Assembly: GCA_965198415.1 (NCBI GenBank)
Contig: CBDAPN010000030.1
Location: 310,001-374,000 of the forward strand
Source of the DNA: Endozoicomonas sp965198415
Lineage (GTDB): Bacteria > Pseudomonadota > Gammaproteobacteria > Pseudomonadales > Endozoicomonadaceae
Direction of reading: 5' to 3'
Length of the DNA: 64,000 nt
Shown here: piece after piece, positions 19,005 through 29,232 of the stretch
Layout of the letters: the number at the start of each line of letters is the position of its first letter
Numbering within the stretch: position 1 is the first letter of the stretch
Position numbers and translations under genes: made by a program
The notes under the pieces: generated by a model
Seen by the model: the letters and a program-made list of their open reading frames with translations, nothing else
Told to the model about the DNA's origin: nothing
Databases searched by the model: none

Positions 19005-22000
19005 ATGAACCAATATCTCGCTATTCTGCTGACAACCGTCATTACCTTTGCTTGCTGTGGTTTGACCAACGCACAATATAGCGGCACCCAGGCTTATAAC
19101 CATCAGCAGCCGATGCATGCCTCGGTTAATATTGCCACCGGCACCTTTCACTTCTCTTACCCTTTAGTGAAAATGACCGGCGTTCACGGGCCATTCATCA
19201 TCAATCTGACCTACCGATTCAATGCTCAGGGCATGTTCGGCCTGCCAACGGGCTGGCGGCTTGATCTGGATCACATCAATAACAATGTGGTTGAAATGGG
19301 TGGCCAGTGGTTAATCGACCCGCTCTGGCACGATGAAACCCTGTACGCCTCCGGTCTTAAATACTTCAACCAGCACGGCTCACGGTTTCAGGACAACGTC
19401 GAAGAGCAACCCATTCCCGGCGAAGAGTCCCGCTTTTACCGTTACCGTTCAACGCATAAAGACGGAACCTGCAAATACTTTTCCCACGGCGGCTTGCTCA
19501 CCCTGCAAAAAGACCGCTTTGGCAATCGCATCACCTTTGAATATCAAGAGCCGGTAAAATACATTGAAGAAGCCCGGCTCACGGCAATCACCGACAACTA
19601 TGGCAACCGCTACACGTTCAGATACGAGCCGGGGGGGATGAGGGTGCATTACCCCGATGGCAGAGAACAAAAAGTCTTCTTCTCCCCCACCGGCGTCTCA
19701 ACCATTATCAACCCGTTACAGCAGCGCTACGAATTTAAATACACCCACTTCAACGGTCACCACTTAATACGCACCATCCGCTACCCCACCGGCCTGATCA
19801 CCGAACTAAGCTACAACACCATTCCCTTTCAAAACCACCGCGGCAAGGGTGTTTTACCCGTGGTCGCAGCGTATAAGCAGCTCGACAGTGCCGACGATAA
19901 AACCCACCACGAAACCCAATATGACTACATTTCAGGCAGCAATTATACCGGTTATCCGTTATATACCATGTCAGACGTCACTGACAGCCTGATGGACAGT
20001 AACGACCAAAATTACCACTACTCCGTGGCAGTAAAACAGATTGATAGCACCAGATCCCAGGTGCATGAAAAAATATACCGCTACAACTACCTGCATTTAC
20101 CCGTCGATATTCGCATCCTTAAAACACACAAAGAGTTTTTAAAAACCGAGTTCACCTACGCCATCAGCCCATTTAAATACAGCCGCTCGACCAACTATGA
20201 CAAACCGGCCAGTATGGTTCATTCGTTGTGGAGTGAACAACACGGGCAGCATATCCCCAACCACCGGATCGACCATGGCTACGATCAGTTTGGCAATAAA
20301 ACCACCGAGAGCCACTGGAGTTACCACCGCCCCGGCCAATACTGGCGCCAGTTAACCGGCCTCAGCGCGAAGTATTACACCGGCCATTTCAGCCTGCTGG
20401 CAGAAAAAATCCATACCGACCACACGTCCGGCCAGGCCATCAAAACCGAGTATCAATTATCACCCACGAAAAAAAACCACCGCACCCGGCTAACCTACGC
20501 TAGCGAGGGCGACAACCTGAGCTTATGGCACCCCTGGAAAAAAGAGCGCCTCTGCCACGACGATCTCGGGCGCGTCACGGTACGCCAACTGCAATGGGCA
20601 GCAAAAGGCAGGCCGGGCATTCAGCAAACGGTGACAAGGCACCGCTATTTATTCGACAAAACATCCGCCCTGTTAACCACTCAGCACATCAGCCACCTTG
20701 GCAATATCACCGAGCGCCTGATGGACACACGCAATGCCCAGGTGCTCGCGCGCATCTCCGCCCTCGGGGAAAAAACAGCCTATCGCTACAACGATCTTGG
20801 GCAGCTGACTGAGCACATCGACCCCGAGGGCAATACCCACCGCATCGAGCACTATACGTTCGATCAGGATGGGATCAACGCCAAAGTGATAAAAACCCCG
20901 CTAGGCTTTAAAAAGCGCCACATCATGGACGCCTCCAATCGCACAACGGCGGTAGAAGACTGGATAGACGACCACTTTCATAAGATCAGCGAGCATCAAT
21001 ATGACGCCTTTGGGCAAGTCGTCCGCAGTAAAAACCGCTTCGGTCAGCCCGTCACCTACCAATACGACGACCTGCTCCGGCTCACCAAGCATACCGACCC
21101 CTGGCTGAATAAAACTGACATTGTGTATAACGATGAAGCGTTGGCCACCGACATTCTGTTCAATGGCAACAAACAGCAGCGGTTACAAAAAACGCCCTGG
21201 TCATTAACCACCACAGCGACCCACTACCCAGCGCCTGGTGCAACGATGATGGCGGTGCAGATCACCACCACCAAAAACGGCTTTGGTAAACCCATCAGCA
21301 AGGAGGAGGCACTGCTCGACTTGCAATCCACCGCCAAACACCCACGCAGCAAAAAAACCTACGCCTACGACCCGCAGTTTAATAAAACCCGCATTGAAAC
21401 CCGCAGTTTTGATGGACTGACCCTGACAAAAGATATTGTTTATGACCTGTTTAACAACCCATACCACCATGTAAAAAAACAAAACGACAACGGAAAAATA
21501 ACCACCCACCGGGGTTATCAGCACATTTATAACGCCGACAACCAGCTAGAGCGCACCATCAGCCCGCCACTCGAATCGGGCAAGTCTTTGATTACCCACC
21601 ACCGCTACGACTCCAATGGTCGGGAAATCCAGCGCCAACTCCCCGACGGCAAAACCATTAATTATCAGTACAACCCCAGTGGGCTGCTGCAATCGGCCCA
21701 CTGGCAACGCCACAACAAGACCTTTCGAGTAGACCACCACTACGACGCCGATGGGCATCTGACCCAAATTTCTGACGCCGACGGCCAGCAGCAACACTAC
21801 CAGTACGATCTACGAGGCAACCTGACCCGGCGCATCTACCCCGATAACCGTCAGCAAACCTACGCCTACGATCAAGCGGGCCGACTGACCGAGCAAAAAA
21901 ACGTCGGCAACCGGGTACTAACCTATCATTACGATGACAAAGACCGGGGCAAACTCTCCACCATTACGAGTGACGCCCATGAAGTACGCTTCACTTACGG

Positions 22001-23936
22001 CACAGACGACAATGGCCATCAAGGTCGGCTAGTGGGGATTGAGCGCAATATGGCCGGGAGCGAGAAAACCCGTGAAACTTTTCATTATGACCCCTACGGC
22101 CGGGTCAAGCGCGCGCAAGTGACCACCGCAACCACTGATGCGGCCACACAACCGCTGGTCACCAGAGCGTATCAATACTCCCCCCGTGGCGAGCTCAACC
22201 AACAAACCACCATCACCCAAACGCCAGACAATCGTCGTAAAACCCGCACCATCAGCTACGACTATGACGGTTTCTTTCGACTGGTCAAAGAGACACACCG
22301 CCCCCACGGTGACAGTACCATTCGCTACCAGTACGACGGCAACAACAACCTGATCACAGAGCACCGCAGCGATACCACCATTCACCGCCATTACAACGCT
22401 GCTGACCAACTGATCAGGATCAACAAAGTGAACCGCAACGCACCGGATGAACAGCTGCACATCCGCCACGACGACAACGGTCGTATGGTGGTGGATCATC
22501 TCGGGCAGCAATACGATTACGATGACAAAGGCGTGCTACTGGCGGTCCGCGATGCCAACGGTCAGCCACTGGCCAGCTTTCATTACTTACCCGATGGCAT
22601 CCTCGGCCACATTCACAACGGCAATAAGCGTCAGATTTTTTACTACCATAACAATGGTCAGGTGCAGACGGTCATTAAAAATGGCAAGTTGCACGACTAC
22701 ATTCGATACAGCAACAAATTTCTCGGAGCACTAACAGAAGGCGGTACAGAGCAGCTGTTTATCTCCAATCAAAGTACCGGTGCCCGGCTCAACGTTGATA
22801 AAAAAGGCAAAAAATCCGCAAACTTTTACGACTATGAAGGGTATGGGGAAGGGTATGAACAAGGCAGTAGCGCAATGGGGGCAGACGACCCATCTAGCTC
22901 CGACTTCCTCTGGAATCAGGAGTTTCGGGATAAAGCAACAGGCCTTGTCTATTTGCGCCACCGTTTTTACCACCCCGACCTGAGACGCTTCACCACCCGT
23001 GACACCAAAAGCCTTGATAACCGATACGCCTATGCAGTTGCTAACCCGATCGCATTTATTGACCCTAGCGGGCAGTCTGCCCTTGGCATTGCTTCATATG
23101 TTATAGGTCTTGGCATGATAGCGCTTAGCTTGATATGCACCGTCATTTCGTACGCCACTGCCAACGCTGCGGAAGCGGCTATTTCAACGGGAGGAGTGAT
23201 AGGTGGTGTGTTAGGAGTTCTTTCAGGAATAGCTCTGATCACTTCTCAAGGTCTCTATGATGCGGGTTTAAACACCGCTGGCACATATGCTCAGTATACC
23301 AGTGTCGCCCTTGCTATATCAGCAGCTTTTATCGCAGCGGCTCCGCGTATTTATATTAGATTTTTCGGAGAAGCTCTTGAGGAATCTGTGACTCAAAGTG
23401 TATCCGGTACGATGTCAAGACCAACTCTCCCCACTTATGCAGAAGCAACAGCTGGATCGACAACCCATGGAAGTCCATACACTTTGGAAATGAGTCAATT
23501 CGCCAGTACCAGTGGCGACTCATTCCACGGGATAAGTCCTCCGCCTTATGAGGAGCTCGCAGAGTCTGGCGAAGGTCAATTATCAAATACATTCAGAAAC
23601 ACAAGCCAGGGAGCACAAGCTGTTGAATCGGGACAAATCACAGGAGATTTTTATCGGTTAACACGTGGAGTAGACGCACCGCCATACCTTCCTCCCAGCT
23701 ATGCTGAGACTCAGTTCATGGGAGAGCCTCCCCCCGGTTATGATACCACGATGTCAGCTCAAGAAATTACACCGACTAATGGCCCCGCAGTCAATCATTC
23801 TAACCTTAGAAGGCGGAATCCTTTTGCAAGATTTTTCAATCGGACCAGAAGCACTCAGGACGCTCCTGCCTCCGAGCGTATCCCACATGAATCCGTGAGA
23901 GTTAATCAACAAATTCACACTTATTGGCAACAGTAA
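19005..23936 (+). CDS. RHS2: secreted RHS/YD-repeat protein, tail type A with PPxY motifs
   Basis: 1,643 residues. Sec signal MNQYLAILLTTVITFACCGL, probably cut after LTNA. Residues ~30-590 are beta-rich. Tyr-Asp repeats run from ~590 to ~1200 (YRYNDLGQLTEHIDPEGN and YQYDGNNNLITEH are clear copies). The RHS-associated core ends GLVYLRHRFYHPDLRRF ... AFIDPSGQS, with DPSG at 1353-1356. In known RHS and TcC proteins the repeats form a hollow shell, and an aspartyl self-cleavage near the core end frees the C-terminal cargo. Here the usual DPxGL ends in Gln, so cleavage is inference. The 287-residue tail has about three hydrophobic segments (1359-1455), then a Pro/Ser-rich region with LPTY, PPPY (1512-1515), PPSY (1563-1566), the SQGAQ peptide, and NPFARFFNRTRS near the end. 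No immunity-like gene follows. Confidence 0.92.
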   Translation: MNQYLAILLTTVITFACCGLTNAQYSGTQAYNHQQPMHASVNIATGTFHFSYPLVKMTGVHGPFIINLTYRFNAQGMFGLPTGWRLDLDHINNNVVEMGGQWLIDPLWHDETLYASGLKYFNQHGSRFQDNVEEQPIPGEESRFYRYRSTHKDGTCKYFSHGGLLTLQKDRFGNRITFEYQEPVKYIEEARLTAITDNYGNRYTFRYEPGGMRVHYPDGREQKVFFSPTGVSTIINPLQQRYEFKYTHFNGHHLIRTIRYPTGLITELSYNTIPFQNHRGKGVLPVVAAYKQLDSADDKTHHETQYDYISGSNYTGYPLYTMSDVTDSLMDSNDQNYHYSVAVKQIDSTRSQVHEKIYRYNYLHLPVDIRILKTHKEFLKTEFTYAISPFKYSRSTNYDKPASMVHSLWSEQHGQHIPNHRIDHGYDQFGNKTTESHWSYHRPGQYWRQLTGLSAKYYTGHFSLLAEKIHTDHTSGQAIKTEYQLSPTKKNHRTRLTYASEGDNLSLWHPWKKERLCHDDLGRVTVRQLQWAAKGRPGIQQTVTRHRYLFDKTSALLTTQHISHLGNITERLMDTRNAQVLARISALGEKTAYRYNDLGQLTEHIDPEGNTHRIEHYTFDQDGINAKVIKTPLGFKKRHIMDASNRTTAVEDWIDDHFHKISEHQYDAFGQVVRSKNRFGQPVTYQYDDLLRLTKHTDPWLNKTDIVYNDEALATDILFNGNKQQRLQKTPWSLTTTATHYPAPGATMMAVQITTTKNGFGKPISKEEALLDLQSTAKHPRSKKTYAYDPQFNKTRIETRSFDGLTLTKDIVYDLFNNPYHHVKKQNDNGKITTHRGYQHIYNADNQLERTISPPLESGKSLITHHRYDSNGREIQRQLPDGKTINYQYNPSGLLQSAHWQRHNKTFRVDHHYDADGHLTQISDADGQQQHYQYDLRGNLTRRIYPDNRQQTYAYDQAGRLTEQKNVGNRVLTYHYDDKDRGKLSTITSDAHEVRFTYGTDDNGHQGRLVGIERNMAGSEKTRETFHYDPYGRVKRAQVTTATTDAATQPLVTRAYQYSPRGELNQQTTITQTPDNRRKTRTISYDYDGFFRLVKETHRPHGDSTIRYQYDGNNNLITEHRSDTTIHRHYNAADQLIRINKVNRNAPDEQLHIRHDDNGRMVVDHLGQQYDYDDKGVLLAVRDANGQPLASFHYLPDGILGHIHNGNKRQIFYYHNNGQVQTVIKNGKLHDYIRYSNKFLGALTEGGTEQLFISNQSTGARLNVDKKGKKSANFYDYEGYGEGYEQGSSAMGADDPSSSDFLWNQEFRDKATGLVYLRHRFYHPDLRRFTTRDTKSLDNRYAYAVANPIAFIDPSGQSALGIASYVIGLGMIALSLICTVISYATANAAEAAISTGGVIGGVLGVLSGIALITSQGLYDAGLNTAGTYAQYTSVALAISAAFIAAAPRIYIRFFGEALEESVTQSVSGTMSRPTLPTYAEATAGSTTHGSPYTLEMSQFASTSGDSFHGISPPPYEELAESGEGQLSNTFRNTSQGAQAVESGQITGDFYRLTRGVDAPPYLPPSYAETQFMGEPPPGYDTTMSAQEITPTNGPAVNHSNLRRRNPFARFFNRTRSTQDAPASERIPHESVRVNQQIHTYWQQ

Positions 23937-24118
23937 ACTCAGGCTAGCTGATTATCCTAAGTGCAATTAATCACAGAGGCTCAGCTTTGTTGCATGAAGA
24001 GGCTTTCTACCTTCAAGCAGCATTAACTCTTTAAACCAACGCCAAAAAGACTGGCAATTAAGCCAGAGTTTCACTGTGACTTACGGTCACTTATCATTAT
24101 CTTTTGCAAGAGAGACCC

Positions 24119-27100
24119 ATGAACCAATATCTCGCTATTCTGCTGACAACCGTCATTACCTTTGCTTCCTGTGGTTTGACCAACGCACAATATAGCGGCA
24201 CTCAGGCTTACAACCATCAGCAGGCGATGCATGCCTCGGTTAACATTGCCACCGGCACCTTTCACTTCTCTTACCCTTTAGTGAAAATGACCGGCGTTCA
24301 TGGGCCATTCATCATCAATCTGAGCTACCGATTCAATGCTCTGGGCATGTTCGGCCTGCCAACGGGCTGGCGGCTTGATCTGGATCACATCAATAACAAT
24401 GTGGTTGAAATGAGTGGCCAGTGGTTAATCGACCCGCTCTGGCACGATGAAACCCTGTACGCCTCCGGCCTTAAATACTTCAACCAGCACGGCTCACGGT
24501 TTCAGGACAACGTCGAAGAGCAACCCATTCCCGGCGAAGAGTCCCGCTTTTACCGTTACCGCTCAACGCATAAAGACGGAACCTGCAAATACTTTTCCCA
24601 CGGCGGCTTGCTCACCCTGCAAAAAGACCGCTTTGGCAATCGCATCACCTTTGAGTATCAAGAGCCGGTAAAACACATTGAAGAAGCCCGGCTCACGGCA
24701 ATTACCGACAACTATGGCAACCGCTACACGTTCAGCTACGAGCCGGGGGTGATGAGGGTGCATTACCCCGATGGCAGAGAACAGCAAGTCTTCTTCTCCC
24801 TCACCGGCGTCTCAACCATTATCAACCCGTTACAGCAGCGCTACGAATTTAAATACACCCAATTCAACGGTCACAACTTAATACGCACCATCCGCTCCCC
24901 CACCGGCCTGATCACCGAGCTAAGCTACAACACCATTCCCTTTCAAAACCACCGCGGCAAGGGGGTTTTACCCGTGGTCGCAGCGTATAAGCAGCTCGAC
25001 AGTGCCGACGATAAAATCCACCACGAAACCCAATATGACTACATTTCAGACAGCAATTATACCGGTTATCCGTTGTATACCATGTCAGACGCCACTGACA
25101 GCCTGATGGACAGTAACGACCAAAATTACCACTACTCCGTGGCAGTAAAACAGATTGATAGCACCACATCCCAGGTGCATGAAAAAATATACCGCTACAA
25201 CTACCTGCATTTACCCGTCGATATTCGCATCCTTAAAAAACACAAAGAGTTTTTAAAAACCGAGTTCACCTACGCCATCAGCCCATTTAAATACAGCCGC
25301 TCTACCAACTATGACAAGCCGGCCAGTATGGTTCATTCGTTGTGGAGTGAACAGCACGGGCAGCATATCCCCAGCCACCGGATCGACCGTGGCTACGATC
25401 GGTTTGGCAATAAAACCACCGAGAGCCACTGGAGTTACCACCGCCCCGGCCAATACTGGCGCCAGTTAAGCGCCCTCAGCACGAAGTATTACACCGGGCA
25501 TTTCAGCCTGCTGGCAGAAAAAATCCATACCGACCACACGTCCGGCCAGGCCATCAAAACCGAGTATCAATTATCACCCACGAACAAAAACCACCGCACC
25601 CGGCTAACCTACGCTAGCGAGGGCGACAACCTGAGCTTATGGCACCCCTGGAAAAAAGAGCGCCTCTGCCACGACGATCTCGGGCGCGTCACGGTACGCC
25701 AACTGCAATGGGCAGCAAAAGGCAGGCCGGGCATTCAGCAAACGGTGACAAGGCACCGCTATTTATTGGACAAAACATCCGCCCTGTTAACCACTCAGCA
25801 CGTCAGCCACCTTGGCAATATCACCGAGCGCCTGATGGACACACGCAATGCCCAAGTGCTCGCGCGCATCTCCGCCCTCGGGGAAAAAACAGCCTATCGC
25901 TACAACGATCTTGGGCAACTGACTGAGCACATCGACCCCGAGGGCAATACCCACCGCATCGAGCACTATACGTTCGATCAGGATGGGATCAACGCCAAAG
26001 TGATAAAAACCCCACTAGGCTTTAAAAAGCGCCACATCATGGACGCCTCCAATCGCACAACGGCGGTAGAAGACTGGATAGACGACCACTTTCATAAGAT
26101 CAGCGAGCATCAGTATGACGCCTTTGGGCAAGTCGTCCGCAGTAAAAACCACTTCGGTCAGCCGGTCACCTACCAATACGACGACCTGCTCCGGCTCACC
26201 AAGCATACCGACCCCTGGCTGAATAAAACTGACATTGTGTATAACGATGAAGCGTTGGCCACCGACATTCTGTTCAATGGCAACAAACAGCAGCGGTTAC
26301 AAAAAACGCCCTGGTCATTAACCACCACAGCGACCCACTACCCAGCGCCTGGTGCAACGATGATGGCGGTGCAGATCACCACCACCAAAAACGGCTTTGG
26401 TAAACCCATCAGCAAGGAGGAGGCACTGCTTGATTTGCAATCCACCGCCAAACACCCACGCAGCAAAAAAACCTACGCCTACGACCCGCAGTTTAATAAA
26501 ACCCGCATTGAAACCCGCAGTTTTGATGGACTGACCCTGACAAAAGATATTGTTTATGACCTGTTTAACAACCCATACCACCATGTAAAAAAACAAAACG
26601 ACAACGGAAAAATAACCACCCACCGGGGTTATCAGCACATTTATAACGCCGACAACCAGCTAGAGCGCACCATCAGCCCGCCACTCGAATCGGGCAAGTC
26701 TTTGATTACCCACCACCGCTACGACCCCAATGGTCGGGAAATCCAGCGCCAACTCCCCGACGGCAAAACCATTAACTATCAGTACAACCCCAGTGGGCTG
26801 CTGCAATCGGCCCACTGGCAACGCCACAACAAGACCTTTCGGGTAGACCACCACTACGACGCCGATGGGCATCTGACCCAAATTTCTGACGCCGACGGCC
26901 AGCAGCAACACTACCAGTACGATCTACGAGGCAACCTGACCCGGCGCATCTACCCCGATAACCGTCAGCAAACCTACGCCTACGATCAGGCGGGCCGACT
27001 GACCGAGCAAAAAAACGTCGGCAACCGGGTACTAACCTATCATTACGATGACAAAGACCGGGGCAAACTCTCCGCCATTACGAGTGACGCCCATGAAGTA

Positions 27101-29050
27101 CGCTTCACTTACGGCACAGACGACAATGGCCATCAAGGTCGGCTAGTGGGGATTGAGCGCAATATGGCCGGGAGCGAGAAAACCCGTGAAACTTTTCATT
27201 ATGACCCCTACGGCCGGGTCAAGCGCGCGCAAGTGACCACCGCAACCACTGATGCGGCCACACAACCGCTGGTCACCAGAGAGTATCAATACTCCCCCCG
27301 TGGCGAGCTCAACCAACAAACCACCATCACCCAAACGCCAGACAACCGCCGTGAAACCCACACCATCAGCTACGACTATGACGGTTTATTTCGACTGGTC
27401 AAAGAGACACACCGCCCCCACGGTGACAGTACCATTCGCTACCAGTACGACGGCAACAACAACCTGATCACAGAGCACCGCAGCGATACCACCATTCACC
27501 GCCATTACAACTCTGCTGACCAACTGATCAGGATCAACAAAGTGAACCGCAACGCACCGGATGAACAGCTGCACATCCGCCACGACGACAACGGTCGTAT
27601 AGTGGTGGATCATCTCGGGCAGCAATACGATTACGATGACAAAGGCGTGCTACTGGCGGTCCGCGATGCCAACGGTCAGCCACTGGCCAGCTTTCATTAC
27701 TTACCCGACGGCATCCTCGGCCACATTCACAACGGCAACAAGCGTCAGAGTTTTTACTACCATAACAATGGTCAGGTGCAGACGGTCATTAAAAATGGCA
27801 AGTTGCACGACTACATTCAATACAGCAAAAAATTTCTCGGAGCACTAACAGAAGGCGGTACAGAGCAGCTGTTTATCTCCAATCAAAGTACCGGTGCCCG
27901 GCTCAACGTTGATAAAAAAGGCAAAAAATCCGCAAACTTTTACGACTATGAAGGGTATGGGGAAGGGTATGAACAAGGCAGTAGTGCAATGGATACAGAC
28001 GACACTTCTAGCTCCGACTTCCTCTGGAATCAGGAGTTTCGGGATAAAGCAACAGGCCTTGTCTATTTGCGCCACCGTTTTTACCACCCCGACCTGAGAC
28101 GCTTCACCACCCGTGACACCAAAAGCCTTGATAACCGATACGCCTATGCAGTTGCTAACCCGATCGCATTTATTGACCCTAGCGGGCAGTCTCCCACTAG
28201 CCTTATTTCATATATTGTAGGTGTTATTATCGCATCGATTAGCGTGATATGCACCTTCATTTCGTACGCCACTGCCAACGCTGCGGAAGCGGCTATTTCA
28301 ACGGGAGGAGTGATAGGTGGTGTGTTAGGAGTTCTTTCAGGAATAGCTCTGATCACTTCTCAAGGTCTCTATGATGGGGGTTTAAGCACCGCTTCCAGAT
28401 ATGCTCGCTATGCCAGTATCGCACTTGCTATATCAGGAGCTTTTATCGCAGCGGCTCCGCGTATTTATCTTAGATTTTTCGGAGAAGCTGTTGAGGAATC
28501 TGCCACTCAAAGTGTATCCGGTACGATGTCAAGACCAACTCTCCCTTCTTATTCAGAAGCAACAGCTGGATCGACAACCCATGGAAGTCCATACACTTTG
28601 GAAATGAGCCAATTCGCCAGTAACAGTGGCGACTCAATCCCCGGGGTAAGTCCTCCGCCTTATGAGGAGCTCGCAGAGTCTGGCGAAGGTCAATTATCAA
28701 ATACATTCAGAAACACAAGCCAGGGAGCACAAGCTATTGAACCGGGACAAATCACAGGGGATTTTTATCGGTTAACACGTGGAGCAGACGTACCGCCAGA
28801 CTTGCCTCCCAACTATGCTGAGACTCAATTCATGGGAGACCCTCCCCCCAGTTATGATACCACGATGTCAGCTCAAGAAATTACACCGGCTAATGGCCCC
28901 GCAGTCAATCATTCTAACCTTAGAAGGTGGAATCCTTTTGCAAGATTTTTCAATCGGACCAGAAGCACTCAGGATACTCCTACCTCCGAGCTTATCCCAA
29001 ATGAATACGTGAATGGTGATCAACAAATTCAGACTTATTGGCAACAGTAA
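24119..29050 (+). CDS. RHS3: secreted RHS/YD-repeat protein, tail type A
   Basis: 1,643 residues, start ATG after CAAGAGAGACCC. The shell (1-1356) is nearly identical to RHS2. It keeps the four-residue-longer allele QVTTATTDAATQ (also in RHS2 and RHS7). The tail is a close relative of the RHS2 tail but its first hydrophobic segment differs (SPTSLISYIVGVIIASISVI against the RHS2 ALGIASYVIGLGMIALSLIC), while the following YATANAAEAAISTGG stretch is identical. It has three PPxY motifs: PPPY (1512-1515), PPNY (1563-1566) and PPSY (1576-1579), plus LPSY, SQGAQ and NPFARFFNRTRS. The 182-base spacer before it belongs to class I. Confidence 0.92.
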   Translation: MNQYLAILLTTVITFASCGLTNAQYSGTQAYNHQQAMHASVNIATGTFHFSYPLVKMTGVHGPFIINLSYRFNALGMFGLPTGWRLDLDHINNNVVEMSGQWLIDPLWHDETLYASGLKYFNQHGSRFQDNVEEQPIPGEESRFYRYRSTHKDGTCKYFSHGGLLTLQKDRFGNRITFEYQEPVKHIEEARLTAITDNYGNRYTFSYEPGVMRVHYPDGREQQVFFSLTGVSTIINPLQQRYEFKYTQFNGHNLIRTIRSPTGLITELSYNTIPFQNHRGKGVLPVVAAYKQLDSADDKIHHETQYDYISDSNYTGYPLYTMSDATDSLMDSNDQNYHYSVAVKQIDSTTSQVHEKIYRYNYLHLPVDIRILKKHKEFLKTEFTYAISPFKYSRSTNYDKPASMVHSLWSEQHGQHIPSHRIDRGYDRFGNKTTESHWSYHRPGQYWRQLSALSTKYYTGHFSLLAEKIHTDHTSGQAIKTEYQLSPTNKNHRTRLTYASEGDNLSLWHPWKKERLCHDDLGRVTVRQLQWAAKGRPGIQQTVTRHRYLLDKTSALLTTQHVSHLGNITERLMDTRNAQVLARISALGEKTAYRYNDLGQLTEHIDPEGNTHRIEHYTFDQDGINAKVIKTPLGFKKRHIMDASNRTTAVEDWIDDHFHKISEHQYDAFGQVVRSKNHFGQPVTYQYDDLLRLTKHTDPWLNKTDIVYNDEALATDILFNGNKQQRLQKTPWSLTTTATHYPAPGATMMAVQITTTKNGFGKPISKEEALLDLQSTAKHPRSKKTYAYDPQFNKTRIETRSFDGLTLTKDIVYDLFNNPYHHVKKQNDNGKITTHRGYQHIYNADNQLERTISPPLESGKSLITHHRYDPNGREIQRQLPDGKTINYQYNPSGLLQSAHWQRHNKTFRVDHHYDADGHLTQISDADGQQQHYQYDLRGNLTRRIYPDNRQQTYAYDQAGRLTEQKNVGNRVLTYHYDDKDRGKLSAITSDAHEVRFTYGTDDNGHQGRLVGIERNMAGSEKTRETFHYDPYGRVKRAQVTTATTDAATQPLVTREYQYSPRGELNQQTTITQTPDNRRETHTISYDYDGLFRLVKETHRPHGDSTIRYQYDGNNNLITEHRSDTTIHRHYNSADQLIRINKVNRNAPDEQLHIRHDDNGRIVVDHLGQQYDYDDKGVLLAVRDANGQPLASFHYLPDGILGHIHNGNKRQSFYYHNNGQVQTVIKNGKLHDYIQYSKKFLGALTEGGTEQLFISNQSTGARLNVDKKGKKSANFYDYEGYGEGYEQGSSAMDTDDTSSSDFLWNQEFRDKATGLVYLRHRFYHPDLRRFTTRDTKSLDNRYAYAVANPIAFIDPSGQSPTSLISYIVGVIIASISVICTFISYATANAAEAAISTGGVIGGVLGVLSGIALITSQGLYDGGLSTASRYARYASIALAISGAFIAAAPRIYLRFFGEAVEESATQSVSGTMSRPTLPSYSEATAGSTTHGSPYTLEMSQFASNSGDSIPGVSPPPYEELAESGEGQLSNTFRNTSQGAQAIEPGQITGDFYRLTRGADVPPDLPPNYAETQFMGDPPPSYDTTMSAQEITPANGPAVNHSNLRRWNPFARFFNRTRSTQDTPTSELIPNEYVNGDQQIQTYWQQ

Positions 29051-29232
29051 ACTCAGGCTAGCTGATTATCCTAAGTGCAGTTAATCACAGAGGCTAAGTT
29101 TTGTTGCATGAAGAGGCTTTCTACCTTCAAGCAGCATTAACTTTTTAAACCAACGCCAAAAAGACTGGCAATTAAGCCAGAACTTCACTGTGGCTTACGG
29201 TCATTTCTCATTATCTTTTGCAAGAGAGATCC